NCBI GenBank assembly: GCA_021782995.1
Contig: JAJXUI010000026.1
Location: 1 to 39,207, forward strand
Reading direction: 5' to 3'
DNA length: 39,207 nucleotides
DNA from: Pseudomonadota bacterium
GTDB lineage: Bacteria > Pseudomonadota > Gammaproteobacteria > Burkholderiales > Gallionellaceae
The notes below the pieces were generated by a model that was not told the DNA's origin, made no database searches, and was given only the letters and a program-made list of their open reading frames with translations. The translations under genes and the position numbers were made by a program. Below, one piece after another: positions 1 through 8,187 of this stretch (position 1 is its first letter; every line of letters begins with the position of its first letter).

Positions 1-12
1 CTCTGTACGGAC

Positions 13-306
13 CTATGCCCGTAACCATTCCGTAGCCCCCAAAAGGCGATGTGTGAGCATCGGGATGTCAAAACGATTCGAATAATCTGCATCTTCTTCA
101 GGTGTCAGCAGATCCATCAGCAATGTTCCTATGCCATGGTTCTGCAGCACGTGAGCCACATAACCGTTGCGCGTGCTGTGACGACTGCTGCCGCTGCCAT
201 GTGCAAACAGTACAACGCCATGGGCATTTTGAGGAAGTTCGAGCAAGCCTTCGATTTTGACTGGCCCGACAGGTATTTGCTCAAGCGAGGATACATGACT
301 GTCCAT
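13..306 (-). CDS. Alpha/beta hydrolase (dienelactone hydrolase-like), cut short by an in-frame TAG
   Basis: The 97-residue product carries the N-terminal part of an alpha/beta hydrolase: a beta-strand and oxyanion-type segment reading VVLFAHGSGSSRHS, then LLMDLLTPEED. Family members run to roughly 200 residues or more, with the nucleophile-elbow serine and the Asp/His further on, so this product lacks the nucleophile and should be inactive. The frame ends at TAG (13-15), yet the codons beyond it (V-R-T-E) continue the family pattern after the WLRA motif, as if a CAG glutamine codon had mutated. I chose ATG at 306 because GAGGAG lies 7 bases upstream, overlapping the amrS stop; a GTG at 321 is also in frame. 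This hydrolase type is often fused to or beside a phosphoribosyltransferase such as the one at 2922-3557. The rest of the gene lies outside the window. Confidence 0.7.
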   Translation of the reverse strand: MDSHVSSLEQIPVGPVKIEGLLELPQNAHGVVLFAHGSGSSRHSTRNGYVAHVLQNHGIGTLLMDLLTPEEDADYSNRFDIPMLTHRLLGATEWLRA

Positions 307-317
307 GAAAAAACTCC

Positions 318-1418
318 TCACATACGCATGCGATGCAGGGATACCGGTATGCGACGGCTTCCGAAATGTCCTGCTTCTGCCGCAAAATGACCTGCGATAC
401 TGATATTACATTCAGGACACTTGCCATCATGGGTCAATCTGTACTGGTTGATTTCATACCAGTCACGCTCGATCAGCTTGGCATGACACTGCGGACAAAA
501 TGTTGTATCACCCACTATATTGTGCACATTGCCGGTATAGACGTAATTCAATCCTGCTCTGAGTGCTATTTCGCGTGCACGGATCAAGGTTGATTTGGGC
601 GTGGCCTGGATGTCATGCATCTTGAAATCAGGATGGAATGCGGAAAAATGCAATGGCACATCCGGCCCAAGCGCATGCATGATCCACTCGCACATTGCCG
701 TCAGTTCTTCATCGCTGTCGTTCTTGCCCGGAATCAGCAAGGTTGTGATTTCCAACCAAACGTTCGTTTCATGCTTCAGGTATTTCAGTGTATCCAGCAC
801 CGGCTGCAGGTGCGACCCGGTCAGCCTGAAATAGAAATCCTCACTGAAAGCCTTCAGATCCACATTGGCGGCATCCATCTTTGCATAAAAGTCCCGGCGC
901 GCTTGCTCATGCATATAACCTGCAGTTACCGCAACCGTCTTGATGCCCAGCGCATGACAGGCATCGGCGGTATCCATCGCATACTCGGCAAAAATCACCG
1001 GGTCGTTATAGGTAAAAGCAACACTCCTGCAATCATGCTGCTTGGCAGCAATTGCAATCGCTTCGGGCGAAGCCTGATCCATCAGCGTATCCATATCCTG
1101 CGACTTGCTGATATCCCAGTTCTGGCAAAATTTGCAGGCCAGGTTGCACCCTGCTGTACCAAATGAAAACACGCTGCTGCCGGGATAGAAATGATTAAGC
1201 GGCTTTTTCTCGATCGGATCAACACAGAATCCGGATGAGCGACCGTAAGTTGTCAGGATCATCTGCTCCCCTTCACGCTTGCGCACAAAACAGGCGCCGC
1301 GCTGCCCTTCATGCAGTTTGCAATCACGCGGGCACAGATCGCACTGGATACGCCCGTCGTCAATCTTGTGCCAGTATCTGGCCGGGTAATGTGATTCCTT
1401 TACATGGGAAGCATTCAT
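318..1418 (-). CDS. amrS: AmmeMemoRadiSam system radical SAM enzyme
   Basis: A 366-residue radical SAM protein. The cluster-binding CX3CX2C motif is at C91, C95 and C98 (CNLACKFC). An extra N-terminal cysteine set (C26, C29, C33, C43) and a C-terminal zinc-ribbon-like CPQC...CPEC pair are visible. These, with the order amrB-amrA-amrS, identify the radical SAM member of the AmmeMemoRadiSam triad, whose substrate is not known to me. Its ATG follows the amrA stop by one base, and an AGGAGG site lies inside the end of amrA, so the genes are translationally coupled. The C-terminal extension after the zinc ribbon (about 20 residues, histidine- and arginine-rich) looks unstructured. It is related to pyruvate formate-lyase-activating enzymes, but the neighbours make the AmrS call firm. 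Confidence 0.93.
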   Translation of the reverse strand: MNASHVKESHYPARYWHKIDDGRIQCDLCPRDCKLHEGQRGACFVRKREGEQMILTTYGRSSGFCVDPIEKKPLNHFYPGSSVFSFGTAGCNLACKFCQNWDISKSQDMDTLMDQASPEAIAIAAKQHDCRSVAFTYNDPVIFAEYAMDTADACHALGIKTVAVTAGYMHEQARRDFYAKMDAANVDLKAFSEDFYFRLTGSHLQPVLDTLKYLKHETNVWLEITTLLIPGKNDSDEELTAMCEWIMHALGPDVPLHFSAFHPDFKMHDIQATPKSTLIRAREIALRAGLNYVYTGNVHNIVGDTTFCPQCHAKLIERDWYEINQYRLTHDGKCPECNISIAGHFAAEAGHFGSRRIPVSLHRMRM

Positions 1419-1419
1419 C

Positions 1420-2007
1420 TTACGCCAGCCTCCTTTCAGGTTGACCCACGGTTTCTTTCCACTTGCTGACAGTGTATCTCGACAGAACCACCTCTTCTGC
1501 CCAGAAGGTTGCAGGCAATCCTGCCTTGTGTTTCAGGTGTGCCATGAATTCGCGCACATCCGGCAACTGCTCCCACACCTGAGGCAGAAACGTACTGCGA
1601 TAGTGGCGATACTGGAATACCACGCCATCCAAGCCCGGCCTGAGTTGTGCAAGAGCATCCTGTTCGCCAGAGAAGAACATCGTCTGCATCGCAGACAACA
1701 ACGAAATCTCGATATCGGTGACTGAAAATTCACGCGCAGACAGCGGTGCAAAGCGCGGGTCACGGAAGGCGGCTGATCGGGCATTGCTGCGCACATCTTC
1801 AAGCAAGGGTCGATGTGCTTCCAGCGTGCCGATACAGCCGCGAAGTTCGCCATTCTGCGTCAGCGTAACAAAACATGCGCCGGGAGAAATTAGCCATGGC
1901 GCAGAAACATCTGCGGCATGCTGCAAGCCAAATTCCCCGGCAATGGCTGCACGTGCAATGGGCAGCAGCACATGGCCCTGCTCTTGTTGTTGAGCATCAA
2001 TGACCAT
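1420..2007 (-). CDS. amrA: AmmeMemoRadiSam system protein A (AMMECR1 domain)
   Basis: A 195-residue AMMECR1-domain protein. The hallmark LRGCIGT is followed by the conserved segment SAAFRDPRFAPLSAREF. The frame is open further upstream (to 2094), but ATG at 2007 is the better start: it has GGAGG about 9 bases before it and overlaps the amrB stop by 11 bases, and the upstream residues look like non-coding translation. AMMECR1 domains have no established catalytic role; in bacteria they occur beside Memo and a radical SAM enzyme, exactly as here. The cysteine in RGCIG is the obvious candidate functional residue. Expression is presumably from the amrB promoter. Confidence 0.93.
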   Translation of the reverse strand: MVIDAQQQEQGHVLLPIARAAIAGEFGLQHAADVSAPWLISPGACFVTLTQNGELRGCIGTLEAHRPLLEDVRSNARSAAFRDPRFAPLSAREFSVTDIEISLLSAMQTMFFSGEQDALAQLRPGLDGVVFQYRHYRSTFLPQVWEQLPDVREFMAHLKHKAGLPATFWAEEVVLSRYTVSKWKETVGQPERRLA

Positions 2008-2806
2008 GGGCTGGTTCCTCCAGAAAAGCAATAGATACATAACCCACCACGCGCTGCTTGTCGCCCGCAGTATCGCCGGAGTTGCGATAATCAAGAAGCT
2101 GAGGGCGCAAATGGTGTTTTGAAGCTGCCAGCATCAGGCCGTTGATCGGTGTGCCACCACAAGCCTGGTCATGCGATACCGGTCCGCGCAAGTCCAGGAT
2201 AGCCTGCACGGTTTCCTGGTCGACAGATTGCGCAACGTAATAGGGCAAGAAGTGCGACAGATCCGAGCTGATCACAATCAAGGTTTCTTCCCCGCCCCAC
2301 AGTTTTTCCAGCACTGCGGCGACCTGTGCCGGTGTGGCATCGCCTACCGCCAGCGGCACCAGCTTGAAATCAGGCAGCACCGCCTGCAAAAACGGCAACT
2401 GCACTTCCAGTGAATGTTCAAGCGCATGTGCTTGCGGGCTGGTTACCACTTGCGGCATGTTGGCAATGATGGCGATCGCCGACTGATCCAGTTGTACATC
2501 GCCAAGGGGCGTGGCAAAAGCCTCAACGCCAGGCAAGGCCAGGCCGCGCACCGGTACGCGATGCACCGGGCCCAACAGCACCACACGCTTGATCTTGTGC
2601 GCAGAGGCAGCCAGGCTGGCATAGGCAGTTGCTGCAACCGGACCGGAATAGATGTATCCGGCATGCGGCACGATCATAGCCTTGGGTGAGCTATGAATTT
2701 CACGCGGTAATGCCGCCTCAAGCATCGTTGCCACATCGGACCGCAACATGGATTTCTGTGCCGGATAAAAACTGCCCGCAATGGCAGGGGGACGCGTCTG
2801 GTACAT
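1997..2806 (-). CDS. amrB: AmmeMemoRadiSam system protein B (MEMO1 family)
   Basis: A 269-residue Memo-family protein, related to class III extradiol (LigB-type) dioxygenases. The N-terminus RPPAIAGSFYP is characteristic. Candidate metal or active-site positions H48 (IVPHAGYIYSG), H82 (LLGPVHRVP) and the cysteine in QACGGTPINGL are all present, as is the SSDLSHFLPYY segment. It is the first gene of the amrB-amrA-amrS unit; GAGGTG sits 6 bases before the ATG. The 115-base gap upstream (2807-2921) probably holds the promoter, but I could not assign -35/-10 boxes with confidence. The reaction of bacterial Memo is unknown to me. Confidence 0.93.
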   Translation of the reverse strand: MYQTRPPAIAGSFYPAQKSMLRSDVATMLEAALPREIHSSPKAMIVPHAGYIYSGPVAATAYASLAASAHKIKRVVLLGPVHRVPVRGLALPGVEAFATPLGDVQLDQSAIAIIANMPQVVTSPQAHALEHSLEVQLPFLQAVLPDFKLVPLAVGDATPAQVAAVLEKLWGGEETLIVISSDLSHFLPYYVAQSVDQETVQAILDLRGPVSHDQACGGTPINGLMLAASKHHLRPQLLDYRNSGDTAGDKQRVVGYVSIAFLEEPAHGH

Positions 2807-2921
2807 GTTCGCACCTCTATGAATTGTATGCCCCTGAAATGCGGGTAGAGCTACTCATAATCAAGACCAATACAAATATATATTTCTGCGGGAACTAATT
2901 GTATGCTGATGTTTAAATTGC

Positions 2922-3557
2922 TTATTTCAGACCGCCCGAATGGCGCAGCAGGTCTGTGACTTCGTCATCTTCCACCTGGTCAAAATTCCGGTAGAACTGT
3001 CCCACTGCCTGAAAATATTCCGGTGACAGCAGGCACACCACTTCATCTGCCAGTTTTTCAATTCTGTTCAAAGTATCAGGTGGAGAAACCGGCACAGCAC
3101 AAATCAGCTTTGCTGGTTTCTTTTCGCGCAAGCCATGCAAGGCTGAGATCATTGTTGCCCCGGTTGCCAGCCCGTCGTCGATCACAATCACAATGCGCCC
3201 GTGCGGATCGAGTGGCGGGCGTATCGGCGTGTATTGCTTGCGCCGCGCCCTGATCGTTTCCATTTGCGCGTGCTTTTCACTGTCTATGTAGCGCTGATCT
3301 GCACCGGTTGATGGTGCGTGCGGCGCAATATAGGCCCAGCCGCTTTCGTCGATGGAGCCGATGGCCAGCTCGGGCTGATAAGGCGCACGCAATTTGCGCA
3401 CCAGCACCACATCAAAATCCCCGTTCAGTTCATCGGCAATGATTCTCGCCATCGGCACCGCACCGCGCGGGATGGCCAGTACCAGCGGATTTTTGCCCTT
3501 GTACTGGTTTAATGCTGCGGACAGCTTGTTTGCTGCATCATTACGGTCATTGAACAT
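2922..3557 (-). CDS. Phosphoribosyltransferase-domain protein
   Basis: A 211-residue type I phosphoribosyltransferase fold protein. The PRPP-binding loop reads VIVIDDGLATGATM. The N-terminal LAIPRGAVPMARIIADEL and VRKLRAPYQPELAIGSI segments match the predicted phosphoribosyltransferases often found fused to dienelactone-hydrolase-like domains. The substrate base is unknown. It starts 11 bases after the end of the second phosphoribosyltransferase gene, with AGGGAG upstream, so the two are probably co-transcribed. The broken hydrolase at the window start may be its usual partner, separated here by the amr genes. I see no hairpin terminator after it. Confidence 0.85.
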   Translation of the reverse strand: MFNDRNDAANKLSAALNQYKGKNPLVLAIPRGAVPMARIIADELNGDFDVVLVRKLRAPYQPELAIGSIDESGWAYIAPHAPSTGADQRYIDSEKHAQMETIRARRKQYTPIRPPLDPHGRIVIVIDDGLATGATMISALHGLREKKPAKLICAVPVSPPDTLNRIEKLADEVVCLLSPEYFQAVGQFYRNFDQVEDDEVTDLLRHSGGLK

Positions 3558-3568
3558 TTCCTACTCCC

Positions 3569-4147
3569 TTATTGAAAAAGTTGCAGCAGCTCAATCTTGA
3601 AGTCTGATTCATAAGGCGGCACATTGCATTCAATGATATCCGGCGGTGCCACATCAAGCCGCACACCTGTTATATCGCTGCGCACCGGCAGTTTTTCAAC
3701 TCCCCGATCAACCAGCACCACGGTGCGAATTTCATCCGCCTTTTTCTGCGCAAGATATTCAACCGCTCGCAACATGGAATGGCCACGATACATGACATCA
3801 TCCACAACAACGACCGTGATCCCGCTTAAATCCAGATCGGCATGCTCGGGATTTTCCGTCAGCAGGGTATCAGGATGCAGCAGCTTCAAGTCATCGGAAT
3901 AGCGCTTGATCTGCAGATTCATCAGCGAGATTTTCAATGCGGGAAAATGCAGGGATAAACGCCGGTGCAAAATTTCCGCCAGCGGTGCGCCCCTGCGCAG
4001 GATGCCGACGATCATCACTCGCGGTTTGTTGATCAGCAGGCCAGCCAGCTGCAGGGTCATGCCTTCCAGCACCGCATCCAGCTGTTTTGCGGTATACAGG
4101 CAGGTGCGCCTGCCCTGAGGTTTTATTTCCGGTGGTTTTGCTTCCAT
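3569..4147 (-). CDS. PyrR-like phosphoribosyltransferase
   Basis: A 192-residue phosphoribosyltransferase-fold protein. The PRPP loop reads VVVVDDVMYRGHSM, and the later VDRGVEKLPVRSDITG resembles the VDRG..LP.RAD..G segment of PyrR (uracil phosphoribosyltransferase / pyr attenuation regulator). The GILRRGAPLAEIL motif also fits. No pyr genes are nearby, so a regulatory role in pyrimidine synthesis is not supported by context; uracil or hypoxanthine salvage are alternatives. ATG at 4147 is preferred over GTG at 4150 because AGGGAG lies 6 bases before the ATG. It forms a pair with the next phosphoribosyltransferase gene 11 bases downstream. Confidence 0.8.
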   Translation of the reverse strand: MEAKPPEIKPQGRRTCLYTAKQLDAVLEGMTLQLAGLLINKPRVMIVGILRRGAPLAEILHRRLSLHFPALKISLMNLQIKRYSDDLKLLHPDTLLTENPEHADLDLSGITVVVVDDVMYRGHSMLRAVEYLAQKKADEIRTVVLVDRGVEKLPVRSDITGVRLDVAPPDIIECNVPPYESDFKIELLQLFQ

Positions 4148-4178
4148 CACGTGCTCCCTGAAGAACTTCGGGCTGCAT

Positions 4179-4226
4179 TTATTGTGATACAGGAAACGAC
4201 CGGGCAGCGTTACCCGGCCACAATAA
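4179..4226. terminator. Nested hairpin downstream of the clpP-like gene
   Basis: Two nested inverted repeats lie between the clpP-like stop and the PyrR-like start. The outer stem TTATTGTG (4179-4186) pairs with CACAATAA (4219-4226). The inner stem CCGGG (4200-4204) pairs with CCCGG (4213-4217) around an 8-base loop. There is no long T-run after the inner stem on the minus strand (only GTTT), so it is a weak terminator candidate or an mRNA-processing or attenuation structure between two same-strand genes. Confidence 0.35.
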
Positions 4227-4228
4227 TG

Positions 4229-4867
4229 TTATGTTCTATTCTGGATTTTCTTCGATTGGCCAATTGCCTTCATTTGCGCCCGGCGCAACCGTTCCAGACG
4301 CTTGTTTATTTCATCCGAATCCATCCACACATCAGAACCTTTCAGCACATTCCTGATCTCGTTGGCAGAAAGGAATGGCTGGCAGGTACGGTTCATGAAT
4401 TTCTCAAACCAGTTGCTGACAGCCAATACTTCGGCCTGCTGTTCATTGCCGCGCCCGGCCAGGCTGCCGGAATAGATATGGAACATCAACTGGCAATTGT
4501 CATGCACGACATACTGATCACCGGCCAGAAAAATAAAGGCGCCCATCGAGAATGCGCGTGCCTCCAGTACCGTGATGACCGTCGCTTCGGAAGCCTGCAT
4601 ATTGTTGATGATCTGCAGCCCGGTATCAAAATCACCACCGGCTGTATTGAGATGCAGGTAAATCAGGTCGGTTTCCGTTGCCGTGCGCAACGTGTAGAAC
4701 AGCTCGGTGTAATAGTGTGACTCGAGGATATTGCCGCTGATATAGAAGGAAATCTGACGTACCACAGACTGGCGTTCATAGCGCAGCAGGCCGCGAAACT
4801 GCTCTATCTTGGGAGATTCGTTTTCAGGTTCAGCGGGATTCGGCAAGGTTTCAGGTTTGTCAGCCAT
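4229..4867 (-). CDS. ClpP-like serine protease (ATP-dependent Clp protease proteolytic subunit family)
   Basis: A 212-residue ClpP/crotonase-fold protein. The oxyanion segment LHLNTAGGDFDTGLQII, the nucleophile S107 in ARAFSMGAF and the candidate H130 in LMFHIYS match ClpP (ASMGA...MIHQP). The third triad residue is not clear: the C-terminal region reads VWMDSDEINKRLERL where canonical ClpP has an Asp after its ...YGL segment. A 25-residue Pro/Glu-rich N-terminus replaces the ClpP propeptide. This is a divergent, probably non-housekeeping ClpP. ATG at 4867 is chosen because AAGGAG lies 6 bases upstream; the frame extends to 4903. It is transcribed divergently from the gene at 5077 across a 209-base AT-rich gap containing an ACAATATTGT palindrome (4948-4957) but no convincing promoter boxes. 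Confidence 0.8.
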   Translation of the reverse strand: MADKPETLPNPAEPENESPKIEQFRGLLRYERQSVVRQISFYISGNILESHYYTELFYTLRTATETDLIYLHLNTAGGDFDTGLQIINNMQASEATVITVLEARAFSMGAFIFLAGDQYVVHDNCQLMFHIYSGSLAGRGNEQQAEVLAVSNWFEKFMNRTCQPFLSANEIRNVLKGSDVWMDSDEINKRLERLRRAQMKAIGQSKKIQNRT

Positions 4868-5076
4868 AAAATCTCCTTTGAGGTTGCAAGCATCATAACC
4901 CAAATCGATGAAAGGCTTACATGATGAATTTCAAGTAAATATTGCACACAATATTGTAGAATAGCGTCTTGTGCCGTGCCTGCTTATGCTCCATACCGGC
5001 CCCGCCAAATATTAATTATCATATTGATTAAATTGAATATTATAAAATACAGGTAAATCCTGAACTATCCCGATAC

Positions 5077-5994
5077 ATGCTCAAACTCATCATCAAGATC
5101 CTGATTACACTGGTCATCCTGTACATTATCGCCAGCAAGATTGATATTGCATCCGTGATTCAGGTTGTCAAAGGCATGCACTGGGAATACCTGATCGTAG
5201 CCCTGTTGCTGCAATTATTGAGTGCGGCGCTTGCAGCCTGGCGCTGGTACCACATTATGCGCAAACTCAAATTCAATGAGCGGCCGATGTATTATCAAAA
5301 AAGTTATCTAAAGGGTACATTTTTCAATCAAGCCCTGCCAGGAGGCATAGGCGGTGATGCATACCGCGTTCTGGAAGCTTCCAAATTGGGCAATGGTAAA
5401 AAGTCGGCCTTCTATGGCGTATTGCTGGACAGATTGCTTGGTTTGCTTGGTTTGTTGCTGTTGAACCTGATCGCCAATATTGCCTATCCGGATCTGCTGC
5501 CATACGGAATTTTCCACCTGTTGAATCTGATGGCTTTGGGAGGCATTGCTGCTGTCATTGTGTTTGCCATGCTGGGCAAAATCGATGCTTTCGAACGCTG
5601 GAAATACACCCGCCACCTGCATGAAATTTCTGCCGACCTGCGCCGTGTCTATCACGACCCGAAAGCCATCACGCTGCACAGCATCGTTTCTGTATTGATT
5701 CATTTCGTATCCATGCTCGCCGTGTATGTCATCGGCATCGGTGTGGGCCTGGATTACAGCCTGCTCACCTTCCTTGTGCTGGTGCCGCCGGTCATGCTGC
5801 TGACCATCGCCCCGATTTCGCTTGCTGGCTGGGGCGTGCGTGAAGGCGGCATGATAGGCCTGTTCCTGCTGGTCGGGGCCGACAAGACCCTGGTACTTTC
5901 GATGTCGGTATTGTACGGATTGATATTGCTGGCCGCTTCACTGCCCGGCCTGTACCTGTTTATAACCAGTCGTCATAAGAGTGAAACGAAATGA
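5077..5994 (+). CDS. YbhN/UPF0104-like membrane protein (lysylphosphatidylglycerol synthase TM-region family)
   Basis: A 305-residue integral membrane protein with about eight hydrophobic helices. The conserved WRWYHIM segment, FFNQALPGGIGGDAYR motif (residues about 86-101) and DRLLGLLGL helix are typical of the flippase-like domain found in YbhN, AglD and the membrane part of MprF. No C-terminal MprF synthase domain is present. Members are proposed to move lipids or lipid-linked sugars across the inner membrane, so a role in exporting a glycolipid is reasonable but inferred. It opens the plus-strand glycan cluster and overlaps the next gene by 4 bases (ATGA). The start lacks an obvious Shine-Dalgarno sequence; the AT-rich stretch 5011-5060 likely carries the promoter. 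Confidence 0.85.
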   Translation: MLKLIIKILITLVILYIIASKIDIASVIQVVKGMHWEYLIVALLLQLLSAALAAWRWYHIMRKLKFNERPMYYQKSYLKGTFFNQALPGGIGGDAYRVLEASKLGNGKKSAFYGVLLDRLLGLLGLLLLNLIANIAYPDLLPYGIFHLLNLMALGGIAAVIVFAMLGKIDAFERWKYTRHLHEISADLRRVYHDPKAITLHSIVSVLIHFVSMLAVYVIGIGVGLDYSLLTFLVLVPPVMLLTIAPISLAGWGVREGGMIGLFLLVGADKTLVLSMSVLYGLILLAASLPGLYLFITSRHKSETK

Positions 5995-7202
5995 ATGTAG
6001 ATTTGATGCGCAAGGTTGATTATTACGCCGGTGTTCCGCTGTGCTTCCTCGCCACCTTTGTCGTAAAACTGTCCAACCTGTTCAAGAGCACAGCCAAACC
6101 GAAAAGAGTGCTGCTGGTGGAATTGTCGGAAATGGGCAGTGCGATCATCGTTGATCCTGCAATGCAGAAACTGAAAAATACCGGTGGTTGCGAACTTTTT
6201 TTCGTGATTTTTGAAAAAAACAAACCCAGCCTGAAACTGCTGAATTCTGTTGAGGATAGCAACATATTCACCATACGCGAAACCGGCATCGTGCCACTGG
6301 CCATCGACACCCTGCGCTTCTTCTGGTGGACGCGCAGTCGCGGCATAGACTCGGTAATCGATCTTGAACTGTTCTCGCGTTACAGTGCCCTGCTGACTGG
6401 GCTTTCCGGCGCAAGGAACCGTGTCGGTTTCCATGCCTTCCATAACGAAGGCCTGTATCGGGGCGCCATGCTGACACACAAGGTTTCATACAACCCCCAC
6501 CAGCACATTGCGAAAAGCTTTATCGCACTGGTCAATGCACTGCTTTCAGACAAGCCAGAAGTACCCTATTCCAAAACCCTGGTCAGCAATGACGAAATCA
6601 AGCTGCGCCAGGTGACAGTCAGTGATGACGCCAAGGCATCCATCCTTGCCCGCATCAAGGAAGACTATGCAGGCTTTGATGCCGGCAAACAGCAGATCGT
6701 GCTGATCAATCCCAATGCCAGTGAATTGCTCCCACAACGCCGTTGGATGAAAGATCGCTATGCAGACTTGATGCGTCGCATTCTTGCCTACAGTCCGACA
6801 GCTGTCGTCGTCATTACCGGCGCACCTGCGGAGCGTGCAGAAGCCCAGGTGCTGAAAGACAATGTAAACAGCGAGCGCTGCGTGAATTTTGCCGGGCGCG
6901 TCAAATTCACAGAGTTACCTGCACTGTACTATGTCTCGCAGCTGATGGTCACCAACGATTCCGGCCCCGGGCATTTTTCATCGGTAACGCCGCTGAAAAC
7001 CTATGTCATTTTCGGTCCGGAAACTCCAGCCTTGTATGGCTCTCTCGGCAACTCCACACCGATCTATGCCGGACTTGCCTGCTCGCCCTGCGTTTCTGCA
7101 TCGAATCATCGAAAAACCGCCTGTACCGATAATGTCTGCCTGCAGACAATTACGGTTGAGCATGTCTTCAACACCATCCAGCCCATTCTCAAAGCAGGCT
7201 GA
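5991..7202 (+). CDS. Glycosyltransferase family 9 protein (heptosyltransferase-like)
   Basis: A 403-residue GT-B protein of the ADP-heptose:LPS heptosyltransferase family (GT9). Supporting segments are VLLVELSEMGSAIIVDPA near the N-terminus, LINPNASELLPQRRW in the donor half and MVTNDSGPGHFSSVTPLKT with the NDSG..H signature near the C-terminus. The last 60 residues contain four cysteines (CSPCVS, CTDNVC), as in other GT9 enzymes. It should add a heptose or related sugar to a lipid-linked glycan at the cytoplasmic face. It is translationally coupled to the preceding YbhN-like gene through ATGA. The acceptor cannot be deduced; it does not look like a standard WaaC/WaaF of the core operon. Confidence 0.85.
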   Translation: MNVDLMRKVDYYAGVPLCFLATFVVKLSNLFKSTAKPKRVLLVELSEMGSAIIVDPAMQKLKNTGGCELFFVIFEKNKPSLKLLNSVEDSNIFTIRETGIVPLAIDTLRFFWWTRSRGIDSVIDLELFSRYSALLTGLSGARNRVGFHAFHNEGLYRGAMLTHKVSYNPHQHIAKSFIALVNALLSDKPEVPYSKTLVSNDEIKLRQVTVSDDAKASILARIKEDYAGFDAGKQQIVLINPNASELLPQRRWMKDRYADLMRRILAYSPTAVVVITGAPAERAEAQVLKDNVNSERCVNFAGRVKFTELPALYYVSQLMVTNDSGPGHFSSVTPLKTYVIFGPETPALYGSLGNSTPIYAGLACSPCVSASNHRKTACTDNVCLQTITVEHVFNTIQPILKAG

Positions 7203-7219
7203 TTTCTGGAGGCTTAACC

Positions 7220-8173
7220 ATGTCCGATGAACTGAACAACTGGGAACGCAGTGTGCTGGAAAAGCTGGCAATGTCTGCCATTGTGGAACAGCGCCGTGCC
7301 CGCCGCTGGGGCATCTTCTTCAAATTCCTGACATTCGGCTACCTGTTTTTCCTGTTGCTGTTGATCATCGGTGCAATAGGCTCAAAAGACGGATCATTGG
7401 TCAGTGGCAAGCATACAGCCTTGATTGACCTGGAAGGTGTCATCTCACCGGATAGCCAGGCCAGTGCAGACAACCTGATTGCCAGCTTGCAGGCCGCTTT
7501 CAAGGACAGCGGTACCCAAGGTGTGGTATTGCGCATCAACAGCCCTGGCGGCAGTCCTGTGCAGGCCGGTCTGGTCAATGATGAAATTCGCCGCTTGCGT
7601 GCTCAATATCCGAAAATCCCGCTCTATGTCGTCGTCGAGGATATCTGTGCCTCTGGTGGCTATTACATCGCGGCGGCTGCCGACAAAATCTTTGTAAACA
7701 AGGCGAGCATTGTCGGCTCGATCGGCGTATTGATGGACGGTTTCGGCTTTACCGGCACCATGCAGAAGCTGGGTGTCGAACGCAGGCTGATGACTGCCGG
7801 TGAAAACAAGGGATTCATGGACCCATTCTCTCCTCGCAACGCCAAACAGGAAACACTGACCAGAAACATGCTGGAAGAAATACATCAGCAATTCATTTCC
7901 GTTGTACGCGAAGGTCGCGGCAAGCGCCTGAAGGAAACGCCAGAATTATTCAGTGGCCTGTTCTGGACTGGGGCAAAGAGCATCGATTTGGGCCTGGCAG
8001 ATGAAATGGGCAGCCTGAATAGCGTAGCGCGTGACGTGATACATGCAGAAAATATTGTGGATTTCACAAGTCACGAAGGTATTGCAGACAGGCTTGCGAA
8101 AAAATTTGGCGCGGGTGTGACCAGTGCCTTTCCCGGTTTCGGCGCTCAGCTTAATGGCTTTCATCTCAGATAA
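7220..8173 (+). CDS. sppA: Signal peptide peptidase SppA-type serine protease (S49)
   Basis: A 317-residue S49-family protease of the short, one-domain type. A single transmembrane segment spans about residues 31-54, so the protease domain is periplasmic. The motif VVLRINSPGGSP (about 102-113) forms the oxyanion site. The catalytic Ser/Lys dyad is probably S145 (ICASGGYY) and K197 (GENKGFMDPFSP). SppA degrades signal peptides left in the membrane after secretion. GGAGG lies 7 bases before the ATG, 17 bases after the GT9 gene, so it is probably part of the same transcript although functionally unrelated to glycan synthesis. Confidence 0.92.
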   Translation: MSDELNNWERSVLEKLAMSAIVEQRRARRWGIFFKFLTFGYLFFLLLLIIGAIGSKDGSLVSGKHTALIDLEGVISPDSQASADNLIASLQAAFKDSGTQGVVLRINSPGGSPVQAGLVNDEIRRLRAQYPKIPLYVVVEDICASGGYYIAAAADKIFVNKASIVGSIGVLMDGFGFTGTMQKLGVERRLMTAGENKGFMDPFSPRNAKQETLTRNMLEEIHQQFISVVREGRGKRLKETPELFSGLFWTGAKSIDLGLADEMGSLNSVARDVIHAENIVDFTSHEGIADRLAKKFGAGVTSAFPGFGAQLNGFHLR

Positions 8174-8187
8174 GACCTGATTTTTAG

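Noticed and set aside
615-1166. Plus-strand open frame of 183 codons opposite amrS
   Set aside because: Antisense shadow of a gene with intact radical SAM motifs; no recognisable domain or ribosome site.
3965-4720. Plus-strand open frame of 251 codons
   Set aside because: Runs antisense across two well-supported genes and their spacer; the translation resembles no protein family.
4948-4957. ACAATATTGT palindrome in the divergent promoter region as an operator
   Set aside because: Ten AT-rich bases of symmetry are expected by chance in such DNA, and no regulator gene is nearby.
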